DNA of 64,000 bases from Myceligenerans pegani (GTDB lineage: Bacteria > Actinomycetota > Actinomycetes > Actinomycetales > Cellulomonadaceae), in NCBI RefSeq assembly GCF_014892515.1, contig NZ_JADBGR010000107.1, positions 268,806 to 332,805 of the forward strand, written 5' to 3'. A program made the translations under genes and the position numbers. Below, in pieces: positions 1 through 8,543 of the stretch. Below the pieces are notes generated by a model. The model did no database searches and had not been told where the DNA came from. It was given only the letters and a program-made list of their open reading frames with translations. Numbering within the stretch: the stretch's first letter is position 1; each line of letters begins with the position of its first letter.

Positions 1-167
1 CGGCTGCCTGCGTGCCGAGCGCCGCGGCGCTCTGGGCGGCCGCCCGACGGCGACCACGCCTTCTGTCCGGTAGTTGCGTTCCCACCGGCCAGAAGGGCGT
101 GCGTGGTCCACCCGGGCGGACCGCCGCGCCGGGGCGCACGGGACGCCGTCGTCCGTACGATGACGGC

Positions 168-770
168 ATGGCGAACGGCGATGCGGGCACCCGCGAACGG
201 TCGTACCGGAAGGGACCGGAGCGGCGCGCCCAGATCCTCCTGCGCGCCATGGAGCTGTTCGCCGAGCGCGGCGCGGGGGCGTCGCTGCGCGCGATCGGCG
301 AGGCGATCGGCGTCTCGCACGCCGCGCTGCGCTACTACTTCGCCAACCGCGACGAACTCCTCGTCGAGGTCTACCGGGCGCACGAGGCCAGGGCGTGCAA
401 GCGCCCGGGGCGCGACGAGCGGTCCGCGGTCGAGCTGATGGAGGAGAGCGCGGAGGGGAACCGCTCGATCCCCGGACTCGTGGAGCTGTACGCGACGCTG
501 ACGACGGACGCCCTGCGGGGGCAGCAGCACCCGGCCGCCCGCGAGTTCGTCCAGGAGCGGTTCCGGCGGGTGCGCGCCGACCTCGTGGCGAGGATCGAGG
601 CCGGCCAGCGGTCCGGCGCGATCGCCGCCGACATCGACCCGGAGGACGCCGCCGCGCTGGTCGCCGCCGCCTCGGACGGCCTGCAGCTGCAGTGGCTGCT
701 CGACCCGGACGCCGTCGACGTCCGCCGCTCGCTGGAACTGCTGGAGCGCCTCCTGCCCGGCGGGCGCTGA
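168..770 (+). CDS. TetR family transcriptional regulator
   Basis: Encodes 200 aa. The N-terminal helix-turn-helix is clear: an AMELFAERG helix, then LRAIGEAIGVSHAALRYYF and the usual following DELLVEVY. The C-terminal half is helical, with the long FVQERFRRVRADLV helix seen in TetR ligand domains; the ligand is unknown. The start at 168 is preferred because a TACGAT box (156-161) lies 6 nt before the ATG and no ribosome binding site is visible, which fits a leaderless transcript. A longer reading from position 12 adds 52 low-complexity residues and looks spurious. It converges on the oxidoreductase gene downstream, so its target is not obvious from position. Confidence 0.88.
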   Translation: MANGDAGTRERSYRKGPERRAQILLRAMELFAERGAGASLRAIGEAIGVSHAALRYYFANRDELLVEVYRAHEARACKRPGRDERSAVELMEESAEGNRSIPGLVELYATLTTDALRGQQHPAAREFVQERFRRVRADLVARIEAGQRSGAIAADIDPEDAAALVAAASDGLQLQWLLDPDAVDVRRSLELLERLLPGGR

Positions 771-895
771 CCGCCCGCCGGGCGCGACCGGCCCGCCGTG
801 GCGATGCCCGCCGTCGCAAGCGCCGCCGCGGCAAGGCCCGCCCCCAGGCACGACCCCGCCACGGCGGCCGGCGTCGTCCACCCCGTTGCCGGCGG

Positions 896-2047
896 CTACC
901 CCACCGTCGCCTCGGCCGGGTCCCAGCCCTCCGGCAGCGGCTCGACCGGGCCGACGGCGGAGGCGATCTCCACGGGCCGGCCCGCGTGCGCCGCCTCCTG
1001 GATCGAGAGCATGATGTCCAGCACGTGCGCCGCGACCGCGCCGGAGGCCCGCTCGGTACCGCCGTCGCGGATCGAGCGCACCAGGTCGACCACCCCGGCG
1101 CCGCGCCCGTACTCCGGGCCCGCGGCGGGGATCGTCGTCGGCCCGTCGACGCCGTGGCGCCACAGGACCGAGTCGCCGTCGAACCCGTTCGGGTCGGGGA
1201 GCACGATCGTGCCCTCGGTGCCGTTGATCTCGACGAGCCCGTAGCGCGGCAGCGCGTGCTGGAACGAGAACGTGGACTGCGCCGAGGCTCCGCCGTCGAA
1301 CTCGATGATCGCGGCGTGGTGGGTCGGCACCAGCACCGCGAACGTCTCGCCGGCCCGGGGGCCGCTCCCGACCGTGCGGGAGGTGCGGGACGTGGAGGCC
1401 ACGGCCTGGGCACGGGCGGCGGACCCGAAGACGTGCACCAGCGTCGTCAGGTAGTAGGGACCCATGTCGAGCACCGGGCCGCCGCCGGGCGCGAAGAAGA
1501 AGTCGGGGTTCGGGTGCCACACGTCGGGCCCGGGCACATGGAACATGGTGGTCGCCGTCAGCGGCTGCCCGATGTCGCCGCGCGCGATCGCCCGGAGCGC
1601 GGTCTGGATGCCGTTGCCCAGCACCGTGTCCGGCGCGCACGCGACGCGCAGGCCGGCCGCCTCGGCGTCGGCCAGCAGCGTGGCCGCCGCGTCCCGGTCG
1701 AGGGCGAGGGGCTTCTCGCTCCACACGTGCTTCCCCGCGGCCAGGACGCGGCGGGAGACGTCGGTGTGGACGGCGGGGACGGTGAGGTTCAGGACCACCT
1801 CGATGTCGTCCCGGGCCAGCAGCTCGTCCACCCCTCCTGACGCGCCCACCCCGTACGCCGTCGCCTGGGCGGCGGCGCGCGCCTCGTCGAGGTCCGCGAC
1901 GAACCGGACCTCGACGTCCGGGAAGCGGGTCAGGTTCCCCAGGTACTGGTCCGAGATGTTGCCCGCGCCGATGATGCCGACGCCCGCGACGCCGGACCGG
2001 CGCTCCGCCGTCGTCCCCGCCGTCGCGGCCCGGCCCGTGCCGGTCAT
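896..2047 (-). CDS. Gfo/Idh/MocA family NAD(P)-dependent sugar oxidoreductase
   Basis: 383 aa. The Rossmann motif GIIGAGNISDQY lies near residues 24-35, and the family signature EKPLA near residue 115 carries the lysine that binds cofactor and substrate. The C-terminal half is the beta-sheet substrate domain (LDMGPYYLTTLVHVFG). Such enzymes oxidise or epimerise sugars, inositols or their derivatives; the substrate cannot be read here. The ATG overlaps the stop of the upstream isomerase gene by 4 bp (ATGA), so the two are translationally coupled and probably act in one catabolic route. Confidence 0.92.
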   Translation of the reverse strand: MTGTGRAATAGTTAERRSGVAGVGIIGAGNISDQYLGNLTRFPDVEVRFVADLDEARAAAQATAYGVGASGGVDELLARDDIEVVLNLTVPAVHTDVSRRVLAAGKHVWSEKPLALDRDAAATLLADAEAAGLRVACAPDTVLGNGIQTALRAIARGDIGQPLTATTMFHVPGPDVWHPNPDFFFAPGGGPVLDMGPYYLTTLVHVFGSAARAQAVASTSRTSRTVGSGPRAGETFAVLVPTHHAAIIEFDGGASAQSTFSFQHALPRYGLVEINGTEGTIVLPDPNGFDGDSVLWRHGVDGPTTIPAAGPEYGRGAGVVDLVRSIRDGGTERASGAVAAHVLDIMLSIQEAAHAGRPVEIASAVGPVEPLPEGWDPAEATVG

Positions 2048-2781
2048 CGGTCGTTCTCCGTCAGCCAGGCCAGCGACCGGGCGATGCCCGCGAAGACGTC
2101 CCCGGCGTAGGCGTCGAACTCGATGACGCGGGTGGCCTCCGGAGCGGCCGCGAGGGCTCCGGCGACGTCCACCTCGCCCGAGCCGGCCGGCACCTGCGCG
2201 CCCACGTCGCCGTCGAGCGTGCCGTCCTTGACGTGGAGGAGCCGCACCCGGTCGCCGAGCGCGGTCAGCAGCGCCGGCACGTCGGCTCCCCCGACGGCCG
2301 CCCAGTAGGCGTCGACCTCCAGCACCACCTGCGGCTCCAGATGCCCGGCGAACACCTCCAGCGCGTGCCGGCCGTCGATGCGGCTGCTCAGCTCCCAGTG
2401 GTGGTTGTGGTAGCCGAACTCCAGGCCGCGTTCGCCGGCTTGCCGCGCCAGCAGGTTCACGCGCTCGGCGAACTCGGCCACCTGATCGGCGGTCCGCCAC
2501 CGCTCGGCGGGGACGAACGGGTCGATGACGGTCGTCATCCCCAGCGTCGCGGCGGCGTCGAAGATCGCCTCCGGCGCGTCCGCGCCGAGCACGGGCGCGT
2601 GGCCCGACGGCGCGGTCACGTCCGCCGCGTCGAACGCGCGCCGGTAGTCCTCGGTGCGCTCGTGGAAGCCGTACGGCTCGACGTGCCGCAGCCCGGTCTC
2701 GGCCAGGCGCGCGACGGCGCCGTCCAGGTCCGCGGCGACGGCGTCGCGGACGGAGTAGAGCTGCACAGATGTCGTCGGCAT
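2044..2781 (-). CDS. Sugar phosphate isomerase/epimerase (AP endonuclease 2 fold)
   Basis: 245 aa, the usual length for this TIM-barrel family. It starts MPTTSVQLYSVRD, typical of the IolE/sugar-isomerase group. Metal-ligand stretches are visible: FGYHNHHWE near residues 135-143, LEVDAYW, LLHVKDG and the final VIEFD. A purine-rich ribosome binding site (GAGGGGG) lies 4-5 nt before the ATG, supporting this start. It is first in a two-gene unit with the Gfo/Idh/MocA oxidoreductase, a pairing common in inositol and rare-sugar catabolism. A candidate promoter with an imperfect inverted repeat lies at 2849-2881. Confidence 0.9.
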   Translation of the reverse strand: MPTTSVQLYSVRDAVAADLDGAVARLAETGLRHVEPYGFHERTEDYRRAFDAADVTAPSGHAPVLGADAPEAIFDAAATLGMTTVIDPFVPAERWRTADQVAEFAERVNLLARQAGERGLEFGYHNHHWELSSRIDGRHALEVFAGHLEPQVVLEVDAYWAAVGGADVPALLTALGDRVRLLHVKDGTLDGDVGAQVPAGSGEVDVAGALAAAPEATRVIEFDAYAGDVFAGIARSLAWLTENDR

Positions 2782-2851
2782 GGAACCCCCTCGTTCGGCA
2801 TGGACTCGACCCGGCCGCTTCGTCGCGGCCGCATCTTCGCGACGATCGTAC

Positions 2852-2880
2852 CCAAGAATTCTTACAGTGGAAGATTCTGG
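2852..2880 (-). promoter_or_regulatory. Imperfect inverted repeat and possible promoter upstream of the isomerase gene
   Basis: On the minus strand CCAGAATCTT and AAGAATTCTTGG face each other across 7 nt, an AT-rich patch in very GC-rich DNA. TACGAT (about 2845-2850) could be a -10 box. The site covers the last codons of the upstream polymerase gene. The regulator is unknown. The AGAATCTT half also occurs beside the ROK promoter at 33.6 kb, which may be chance. Confidence 0.35.
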
Positions 2881-4250
2881 ATGCCGCTGATGTTCCGAGC
2901 CGACGGCCGAGCCCGCGCCCGAGCCACCGCCCGAGCGGTTCGAGCGCGCCGGTGACGAGGCGGCTGCCCGCCGTCCGACGACGTCGCGGGCCGCTCCGCC
3001 CGCGACTCGACCCAGGCCGCGCCGCTTCCCCAGCGGGCCGTCGCCGCACCCATCACGACACCCAGCGCGAGCCAGAACACGACCGCGATCCGGCCGAGGT
3101 TCGCCGGGTTGTCCATCAGGTTCATCGTCAGGAACCCGGCCAGCGAGGCGAGCCCGGCGAACCCGAGCGGAAGGCCGCGCCGCGCGAGCCCGAAGGCCGT
3201 GAGGAGGGCGCCGAGGGTGATCACCACCATCGCGGAGAACCCGAGCAGGCCTGTCTCGACCAGCCAGTTCAGCCACAGGTTGTGCACGTGGACGAACTCC
3301 ACGCTGCCGTCGATGCGGGCGTTGACGACGTCGCCGGCCCGGCCGATCCCGACGCCGAGGGGATGGTCCGCGGAGATCCGGAGGGCCTCGGCCCACGCCT
3401 CGTTCCGCACGCCCAGCGATTTCCCGGCCCGCGACATCACGGCGATGGCCCCCAGCGCGAGCACGAGCACGGCGGCGGCGGCCCACCCCGCGATCCGCAG
3501 GGCCCCAGGGCTCAGCCGGGTCCGCGCCCATCGCCACGCGAGCACCAGCATCCCGGCGAGGGCCGCGACGTAGGCCGCCCGGGAGAACGTCACCAGGAGC
3601 GCCGCGTAGGCCAGGACGGTCGTCGCGACCGCGTAGATGCGCAGGTGCCGGTCGGCGATCATCGTGACCGCCAGCGTGCCGAGCGGCACCAGCAGCAGGA
3701 GGAACGCGGCCAGCAGGTTGGGATTGGCGAACGTGCCGGTCGCCCGCACGAGCACCCCGGGCTCGCAGGCGGCGTCGCGCAGCAGGCCGCTGCGGCAGAA
3801 GCCCGTCGGGACATTCTCGCTGAACTGGCCGATCGCCACCGCCCCGGCCACCGCCACGGCGACCGCCGCGAGCGTGCCGATGACGCGCACGGCTGTCGGC
3901 TCGAGCCGGACCAGGGCCGTGACCAGGAAGTACACCGCGACGAAGGACAGCAGGTGCCGGAACTCCGCGTCCGTGCCCCAGCGCAGCGTCGCCACGAGCC
4001 CGGCCAGCAGCAGCGCGGCGATCGGGATGTCGAGCCGCGTGCGGAAGTGGCCCGGCCGCGCCCCCGCCGCGACGGCCGCCACCAGGCCGGTGACGATCAC
4101 GAGCCGCTGCCAGGTGATCACGCCGAGGAACGGGGTGTCGGGCAGGACGTCAGCGGTCGACTCGAAGAGCAGTGCGGCCACGCACAGCGACAGGACGATC
4201 ACGGGCGCGCGTGGCCGGGGCTGCCAGGACGGGAGCTCGGCCGTAGCCAT
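2862..4250 (-). CDS. O-antigen ligase / Wzy-type polymerase family membrane protein
   Basis: 462 aa with about 11-12 hydrophobic segments. The central pattern matches the O-antigen ligase (Wzy_C) family: the FANPNLLAAFLLLL segment near residue 185, a periplasmic-side loop with RNEAWAEALRISADHPLGVGIG, and HVHNLWLNWLVETG, the conserved H-N-x-x-L element of these enzymes. Members transfer or polymerise lipid-linked glycans. No other polysaccharide genes adjoin it, so its substrate is unknown. About 60 residues after the last membrane segment are low-complexity and Arg-rich. The start was chosen just before the first membrane segment. Confidence 0.82.
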   Translation of the reverse strand: MATAELPSWQPRPRAPVIVLSLCVAALLFESTADVLPDTPFLGVITWQRLVIVTGLVAAVAAGARPGHFRTRLDIPIAALLLAGLVATLRWGTDAEFRHLLSFVAVYFLVTALVRLEPTAVRVIGTLAAVAVAVAGAVAIGQFSENVPTGFCRSGLLRDAACEPGVLVRATGTFANPNLLAAFLLLLVPLGTLAVTMIADRHLRIYAVATTVLAYAALLVTFSRAAYVAALAGMLVLAWRWARTRLSPGALRIAGWAAAAVLVLALGAIAVMSRAGKSLGVRNEAWAEALRISADHPLGVGIGRAGDVVNARIDGSVEFVHVHNLWLNWLVETGLLGFSAMVVITLGALLTAFGLARRGLPLGFAGLASLAGFLTMNLMDNPANLGRIAVVFWLALGVVMGAATARWGSGAAWVESRAERPATSSDGGQPPRHRRARTARAVARARARPSARNISGIQNLPL

Positions 4251-4373
4251 GTCCCGATCGTCCCGGGCGAGGTTGTGCACCAGGCGAACCCCGGACGACG
4301 GGATCACGACGAGGTGATGAGTGCGCGGTAATTGCCGGCGCGGGATCGCCCGGCGTTCTGGTAGGAATCGCTC

Positions 4374-5306
4374 ATGACTTCTCGGCCACGGATCGGCGTC
4401 GTCCTCCCGCGGGACCTGCCTCCCTCGCAGATCGTCCCGTACGCGAAGACCGCGGAGCGGCTGGGCTTCGACGAGCTCTGGGTCGTGGAGGACCTGGGCT
4501 TCCGCGGCGGACTCGTGCAGGCCGCCGCCGTGCTGGGCGCGACGGAGCGCCTCCGCGTCGGCGTCGGGATCCTTCCCGCCGCGGTCCGCAACCCCGTGTT
4601 CGCCGCGATGGAGATCGCCACCCTGGAGCAGCTTCACCCCGGCCGCACGGACGTCGGGATCGGCCACGGCATGCCCGGCTGGATGCGCCAGGCGGGATGC
4701 TGGCCCGACCGGCCCCTCACCTTCCTCACCGAGTACGTCACGACGATCCGGGACCTGCTGAGCGGCGCGGAGTCCGGCGGCCTGCGGCTCGAGCCCTCGG
4801 CGGTGCCCGACGTCGTACCGCCGCTCCTGCTCGGGGTCCGCGGCCCGCGGTCGCTGGCCGCCTCCGGCCGGGTCGCCGACGGGACCGTGCTCGCGGAACC
4901 CGTCGCGCCCGAGTACGTCGCCGCGGCCCTGGACGCGATCGCGCCGCGCGGCGAGCATCACCTGGTGGCGTACAACATCGGCGCCGTCGACGACGACGAG
5001 CAGGCCGCGCTGCGCACCGCCCGCCCCGGGCTCGCGTGGATCGGCGAGCCGGACTGGGCGCCGCACGTGACGCCGCTCGACATCGCCGACGAGTTCGCGG
5101 CGCTGCGGGCGGCGAGCGCCACCCGCGAGGAGTTCGCCGAACGCCTGCCCGGCGACTGGGTCGCCCGCCTGGCCCTGGCCGGCACCCCCGCCCAGGTCCG
5201 GGAGAGGATCGACGCACTCGGCCGGGCGGGCGTGACCTCCAGCGTCTTCGTCCCGGCGGGCCCCGATCCGCTCGCGGCGCTCACCGGACTGGCGCGGGTG
5301 CTGTAG
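4374..5306 (+). CDS. LLM class flavin-dependent oxidoreductase
   Basis: 310 aa. Luciferase-like TIM barrel: it opens with RIGVVLPRDLPPSQIVPYAK, has LGFDELWVVEDLG early and RLRVGVGILPAAVRNP and DVGIGHGMPGWMRQ in the middle, as in F420- or FMN-dependent monooxygenases and reductases. The C-terminal WVARLALAGTPAQVRERI is the conserved final helix region. The cofactor (F420 or FMN) is not resolved. TAGGAA (4362-4367) lies 6 nt before the ATG and no Shine-Dalgarno is seen, suggesting a leaderless transcript. It stands alone and is divergent from the polymerase gene. Confidence 0.9.
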   Translation: MTSRPRIGVVLPRDLPPSQIVPYAKTAERLGFDELWVVEDLGFRGGLVQAAAVLGATERLRVGVGILPAAVRNPVFAAMEIATLEQLHPGRTDVGIGHGMPGWMRQAGCWPDRPLTFLTEYVTTIRDLLSGAESGGLRLEPSAVPDVVPPLLLGVRGPRSLAASGRVADGTVLAEPVAPEYVAAALDAIAPRGEHHLVAYNIGAVDDDEQAALRTARPGLAWIGEPDWAPHVTPLDIADEFAALRAASATREEFAERLPGDWVARLALAGTPAQVRERIDALGRAGVTSSVFVPAGPDPLAALTGLARVL

Positions 5307-5330
5307 GGCCGGCGCAGCCGGGTCGGGCCC

Positions 5331-5427
5331 CGGTCCGGTCGGAGTCCGGCCGGTCTGCCTCTCGTTCGGTCAGACTCCGGTCCGGTCGGGCTCCGGCCGG
5401 GTTGGGCTCCGGTCCGGTCAGACTCCC
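5331..5427. repeat. Imperfect tandem repeat rich in CTCCGGTCCGGTC
   Basis: The unit CTCCGGTCCGGTC, with variants such as CTCCGGCCGGG, recurs roughly every 15-32 bp between the convergent oxidoreductase and CGNR genes and runs into the last codons of the CGNR gene. It could form GC-rich stem structures that stop transcription from both sides, but no U-tract follows. Confidence 0.5.
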
Positions 5428-5960
5428 GTCTTGGTCCTTGCCCGGTGCCGGCGCACCGCCGCCCGGTTGGCGCAGCGCACGGAGCAGTACTGCTGCCGCC
5501 CGTTGCGGGTGACGTCGACGACCACCGCCGTGCACGGATCCCCCGGCACCTTCCCGGCCGCGCACCTGGCGAGGCGGTGCATGCCGCGGGTGGTCAGGTG
5601 CAGGGCGGTACCCACGCTGACGACCGCGCGGAGCACCTCGGGCAGGGACTGGTCCCGGTCCCGGTAGTGGAGGTGCCAGCCCTCGCCGTCGTGGTCGGTC
5701 AGCCGCGGGTACGCGGTGGCGGCGGCCATCTGGGCGTTCAGGAGCCGCGCGCGTTCCGGTGGGTCGGGGGCGTCGACGACGGCCAGCCACTCGTCGACGA
5801 CCTCCCGGGTCCGCTCGTGGTCGTCCGGCCGCACCGGGAAGGTCATCGTCATGCCGTGGTCGCGCGTCCGCGCCTCGATGCCGGCGCGGGTGCCGGGCCA
5901 GTTGTTGGCGAGCGACGCGGCGAGCAGCACCGCGTACTCGCCGTAAGGGTTGAGATGCAT
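5418..5960 (-). CDS. CGNR zinc-finger / ABATE domain protein, putative regulator
   Basis: 180 aa. The C-terminus carries a CGNR-type zinc ribbon: Cys pairs in RLARCAAG...DPCTAV and QYCSVRCANRAAVRRHRAR. Here the family C-G-N-R is C-A-N-R, a mild variant. The N-terminal about 120 residues match the stress-linked ABATE region in position and length (LLAASLANNWPG, then a helical core). Such proteins are regarded as DNA-binding regulators. TGTAAT lies 6 nt before the ATG on the minus strand, again a leaderless pattern. It is divergent from the small CxxC gene at 5987. Confidence 0.82.
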   Translation of the reverse strand: MHLNPYGEYAVLLAASLANNWPGTRAGIEARTRDHGMTMTFPVRPDDHERTREVVDEWLAVVDAPDPPERARLLNAQMAAATAYPRLTDHDGEGWHLHYRDRDQSLPEVLRAVVSVGTALHLTTRGMHRLARCAAGKVPGDPCTAVVVDVTRNGRQQYCSVRCANRAAVRRHRARTKTGV

Positions 5961-5986
5961 AAGGGCATTACAGCACGGTGGTGCCC

Positions 5987-6235
5987 ATGACGACCCTCGA
6001 GGCCCACGACGACCGCCCGCTCCTGACCCGGTCCCACGAACACGCCTGGGTCACCGAGTCGAGCCATCGGACCTCGGAGGGCCTGGTGCGCTACGTGCGC
6101 TGTGGCCGGTGCGGCGACCGCCGCGTCGACATCCAGGTCCATCCCCAGCTGCCGCCGGAACCGCTCAGCACGGTCCGGCCGGGCTCCCGGGAGCAGCGGG
6201 GAACCATGCGATTCTTTCCGCTGTCGGGCCGATAA
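5987..6235 (+). CDS. Small hypothetical protein with one CxxC motif
   Basis: 82 aa, unknown function. HEHAWVTESSHRTSEGLVRYVRCGRCGDRRVDIQ suggests half of a zinc ribbon: one CGRCG pair plus several histidines. The last nine codons and stop lie inside the left arm and centre of the 49-bp palindrome, so the C-terminal MRFFPLSGR is dictated by that element. GTG codons at 5978 and 5981 are alternative starts. It is divergent from the CGNR zinc-finger gene with only 26 bp between the starts. A real product is likely but not certain. Confidence 0.6.
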   Translation: MTTLEAHDDRPLLTRSHEHAWVTESSHRTSEGLVRYVRCGRCGDRRVDIQVHPQLPPEPLSTVRPGSREQRGTMRFFPLSGR

Positions 6236-6252
6236 CGGAAAGAATCGCATGG
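6204..6252. repeat. 49-bp near-perfect palindrome
   Basis: The arms CCATGCGATTCTTTCCG (6204-6220) and CGGAAAGAATCGCATGG (6236-6252) are exact inverted copies. The 15-nt middle also pairs except for one mismatch (6221/6235) and one G-T pair, leaving a single central base. It covers the stop codon of the upstream small gene and the candidate ATG (6249) of the J-like gene. No T-tract follows, so it is not an ordinary terminator. A cruciform, a dimeric-protein operator or a small repeat element are all possible. Confidence 0.85.
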
Positions 6253-7511
6253 CCCTCCTGCGCCGGCTTCCGGGAGGGGTCCCGGCGCACCCCGGGCACG
6301 CTGCCCTGGTGACCCCGTCGAGCACCCGCCACGCGATCACCGACGCCCTCCAGGGCGTCTCGGGAACCCGCCTGTACCGGAACAACGCCTTTCGGATCAC
6401 CGGCCTGCCACCGGACGCGTCCACGCGCCAGGTGAACCGGCGTCGCCGGGAGAGCCGCAGCGCGCACGACATCCCGCCGCCGCCCTCCCCCGGCGCGCCC
6501 CTCGAACCCTCGACGGACGCCGTGGCCCTCCGGGGCGCGTTCGAGGCGCTCGACAGCCCGGTCGCCCGTTTCGTGCACGAACTCCTGTGGCTCGCACCCC
6601 ACGGCCAGGACGCCGACACCACGCGCGACGACGCGATCCGCGCGCACTGCGCCGCCGTCGAGGCGACCGACCGCGACGGCGGCGTCGACGACGCGAGCAC
6701 GTGGCAGCTCTGGGAGCGCGCCCTGCGGCTCTGGCACTCGGCGCTCACCGCACCCGACACCTGGCGCCGGGCGGAGAACCGTGTCCGGGAGATCGACGAC
6801 CCCCGGCTCTCCGTGGACGCCGTCCCGGAGCTCCGGAAGGCCCTCACCGAGCACATCGCCCGCGTCAGCGTGGCGCTCGCGGCCCGCGCCGCCGACGCCG
6901 GGGACGTCGGTTCGGCGGAACGACACCTGAACCTGCTGTCCGCCTCGCCGTTCCCGGCCGCCACGATCGAGCGCGCGGCGCGCGACGTGGCCGGTCCTCA
7001 CGTGGACCGCGTCCACGAGGTGTGCGAGGAGGCCAGGTCCCGGGACCCCGCCGACGGGATCCGCGCCGCGAGCGACGTCCTGGAGCGGGCAGGACACCCG
7101 CTGGAACTCGTCCGCCTCCTGCTCGGCGACGACGATCCCGTCGCCCAGAAGTGCCGGGACGACGTCGCGGGGATCATCAACGCGTCCGTCGTCCAGGCGA
7201 TGGACGGACCCGGGCGTGGCTCCCCTCGTGAAGGGCTCCGGCTCCTGGAGGCCGCCCGGTCGATCGTCGCCTCGAAGGAGGGCGCCGGCGTCATCGACCG
7301 GAACATCGCGGCGCTCCGCCTGGCCGGCAGCGGGAGACTGGCCGGCAGGGGGACGCCGTCGCCGGGCGGCGGGTCCGGTTGCCTGCCCGTCCTGGGCCTC
7401 GGCGCCATCGTCGCGGGTATCGTCGCCGCCGGCGTCTCGGGGAACGTTCCTGCTCTCGTCGCTCTCATCGTCGTCGCGATCATCGCTCTCACTGCGGGCT
7501 TCGCGTTCTGA
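6249..7511 (+). CDS. J-like cochaperone candidate of the Hsp70 locus, C-terminal membrane anchor
   Basis: 420 aa. The N-terminal region (LYRNNAFRITGLPPDASTRQVNRR, about residues 38-61 in two parts) resembles the divergent J-like module found beside non-canonical Hsp70 genes, followed by a spaced FEALDSPVARFVHELLWLAP stretch. No HPD triad is visible, so classical DnaK stimulation is doubtful. The middle is helical and TPR-like (AADAGDVGSAERHLNLLSA; ASDVLERAGHPLELVRLLLG). Two hydrophobic segments close the protein, separated by SGNVPA, so it is probably membrane-bound. It converges on the OmpA-like gene with only 33 bp between stops. GTG 6309 is an alternative start outside the palindrome. Confidence 0.72.
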   Translation: MALLRRLPGGVPAHPGHAALVTPSSTRHAITDALQGVSGTRLYRNNAFRITGLPPDASTRQVNRRRRESRSAHDIPPPPSPGAPLEPSTDAVALRGAFEALDSPVARFVHELLWLAPHGQDADTTRDDAIRAHCAAVEATDRDGGVDDASTWQLWERALRLWHSALTAPDTWRRAENRVREIDDPRLSVDAVPELRKALTEHIARVSVALAARAADAGDVGSAERHLNLLSASPFPAATIERAARDVAGPHVDRVHEVCEEARSRDPADGIRAASDVLERAGHPLELVRLLLGDDDPVAQKCRDDVAGIINASVVQAMDGPGRGSPREGLRLLEAARSIVASKEGAGVIDRNIAALRLAGSGRLAGRGTPSPGGGSGCLPVLGLGAIVAGIVAAGVSGNVPALVALIVVAIIALTAGFAF

Positions 7512-7544
7512 ACCCTCGGTCGCGAGCTTCGCGCCCCGAACCGG

Positions 7545-8543
7545 TCAGCCCGCCCCGATCACCAGGGTCACCGTCTGGTTCCGCCGGCGGTTCTCGGCGG
7601 TCGTGTTCGGGTGCGGCGGGCCCGCCTCGCCCGCCGTCGCGATCCCGATCGAGCTCAGCGGGAGCCCGCTCTCGTCCGCGACGACGCCCGCCGCCTCCAG
7701 GGCACGCGCGAGCCCGACCGCGGCGTTGTCCGCGTACGGCCCGCCGGGGTCCGGCAGCGTGTCGCTCGTGTGACCGACGACGGTGACCTTCAGGCCCTCG
7801 GCGTCGTCCAGCAGGGCGGCGACGTCCGCGAGCACCTCGCGGCCCGACTCGGACGTCTCGGCACCGCCCGCGAGGAACAGCGCCTCGGCGGGCACCACGG
7901 TGAACGTCCCGCTGCCCGGCCCGGCGACGGTGGTCCACCGGGGGTCGTCGAGCGCGTCGCGAAGCGCCCGCAGCCGGTCGGCGGGATCGGCTTCCGCCGG
8001 TTCGGCCGTGGCCGGCGCCCGGTCCGCGTCCAGCTCCGCCCGCAGCTCGCCGATCTCGTCACGGAGCCGGGCGGTCTCGTCGTGCAGCCCGGCGAGCTGC
8101 TCACCCGTGGCGGGCGCGCCACCGGCACGCCCCTCGGCCGTGCCGTCGGGTGCGAGCGCCCATCCGGCCGCCGCGCCTCCCCCGGCCAGCAGGAGGGCCG
8201 CCACCACGGCCCCGGTGTGCCGGCCCGTCCCCGCACGCTCTCCCGCCCACGTCTCCCGGATACGACGGCGTCCGTCGCGTGCCCCGGCGTGGCCGGGGTC
8301 GAGGCGCTCGGCGCTTTCCCAGCACGCGTCGGCCGCGACCAGGTCGCCCTGCTGGGCGTGCACGCGCGCCAGGAGGTCGAGCACCTCGACGTCGTCGCCG
8401 CGGGGGCCGCCGAGGAGGTCGAGCACCCGGCGGGCGGCGTCGTACCGCCCGGCCCGCGCGAGGACGGCGGCCTCCGCCGTCGTGCCCCGGACCGCCGTCG
8501 TACCCGGAACCGCCGGTGTCCCCGTGCGTTCCGCCGTGCTCAT
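7545..8543 (-). CDS. TPR / transmembrane / coiled-coil / OmpA-like protein of the Hsp70 locus
   Basis: 332 aa. Order: a TPR-like N-terminus (AAVLARAGRYDAARRVLDLL; ARVHAQQGDLVAADACWESA, to about residue 95), one membrane segment (GAVVAALLLAGGGAAAGWAL, about 112-131), a short coiled coil (LAGLHDETARLRDEIGELRA), and a C-terminal OmpA-like peptidoglycan-binding fold (KVTVVGHTSDTL, later ARALEAAGV and TTAENRRRNQTVTLVI). The cytoplasmic TPR could recruit chaperone partners while the OmpA part holds cell wall. Its ATG overlaps the Hsp70 stop by 4 bp, so it is the last gene of the kinase-GrpE-Hsp70 operon. Confidence 0.85.
   Translation of the reverse strand: MSTAERTGTPAVPGTTAVRGTTAEAAVLARAGRYDAARRVLDLLGGPRGDDVEVLDLLARVHAQQGDLVAADACWESAERLDPGHAGARDGRRRIRETWAGERAGTGRHTGAVVAALLLAGGGAAAGWALAPDGTAEGRAGGAPATGEQLAGLHDETARLRDEIGELRAELDADRAPATAEPAEADPADRLRALRDALDDPRWTTVAGPGSGTFTVVPAEALFLAGGAETSESGREVLADVAALLDDAEGLKVTVVGHTSDTLPDPGGPYADNAAVGLARALEAAGVVADESGLPLSSIGIATAGEAGPPHPNTTAENRRRNQTVTLVIGAG

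Noticed and set aside
793..867. Inverted repeat CCGCCGTGGCG / CGCCACGGCGG between convergent TetR and Gfo/Idh genes
   Set aside because: The 11-bp arms are 53 bp apart with no T-tract; weak as a terminator and expected now and then at this GC content.
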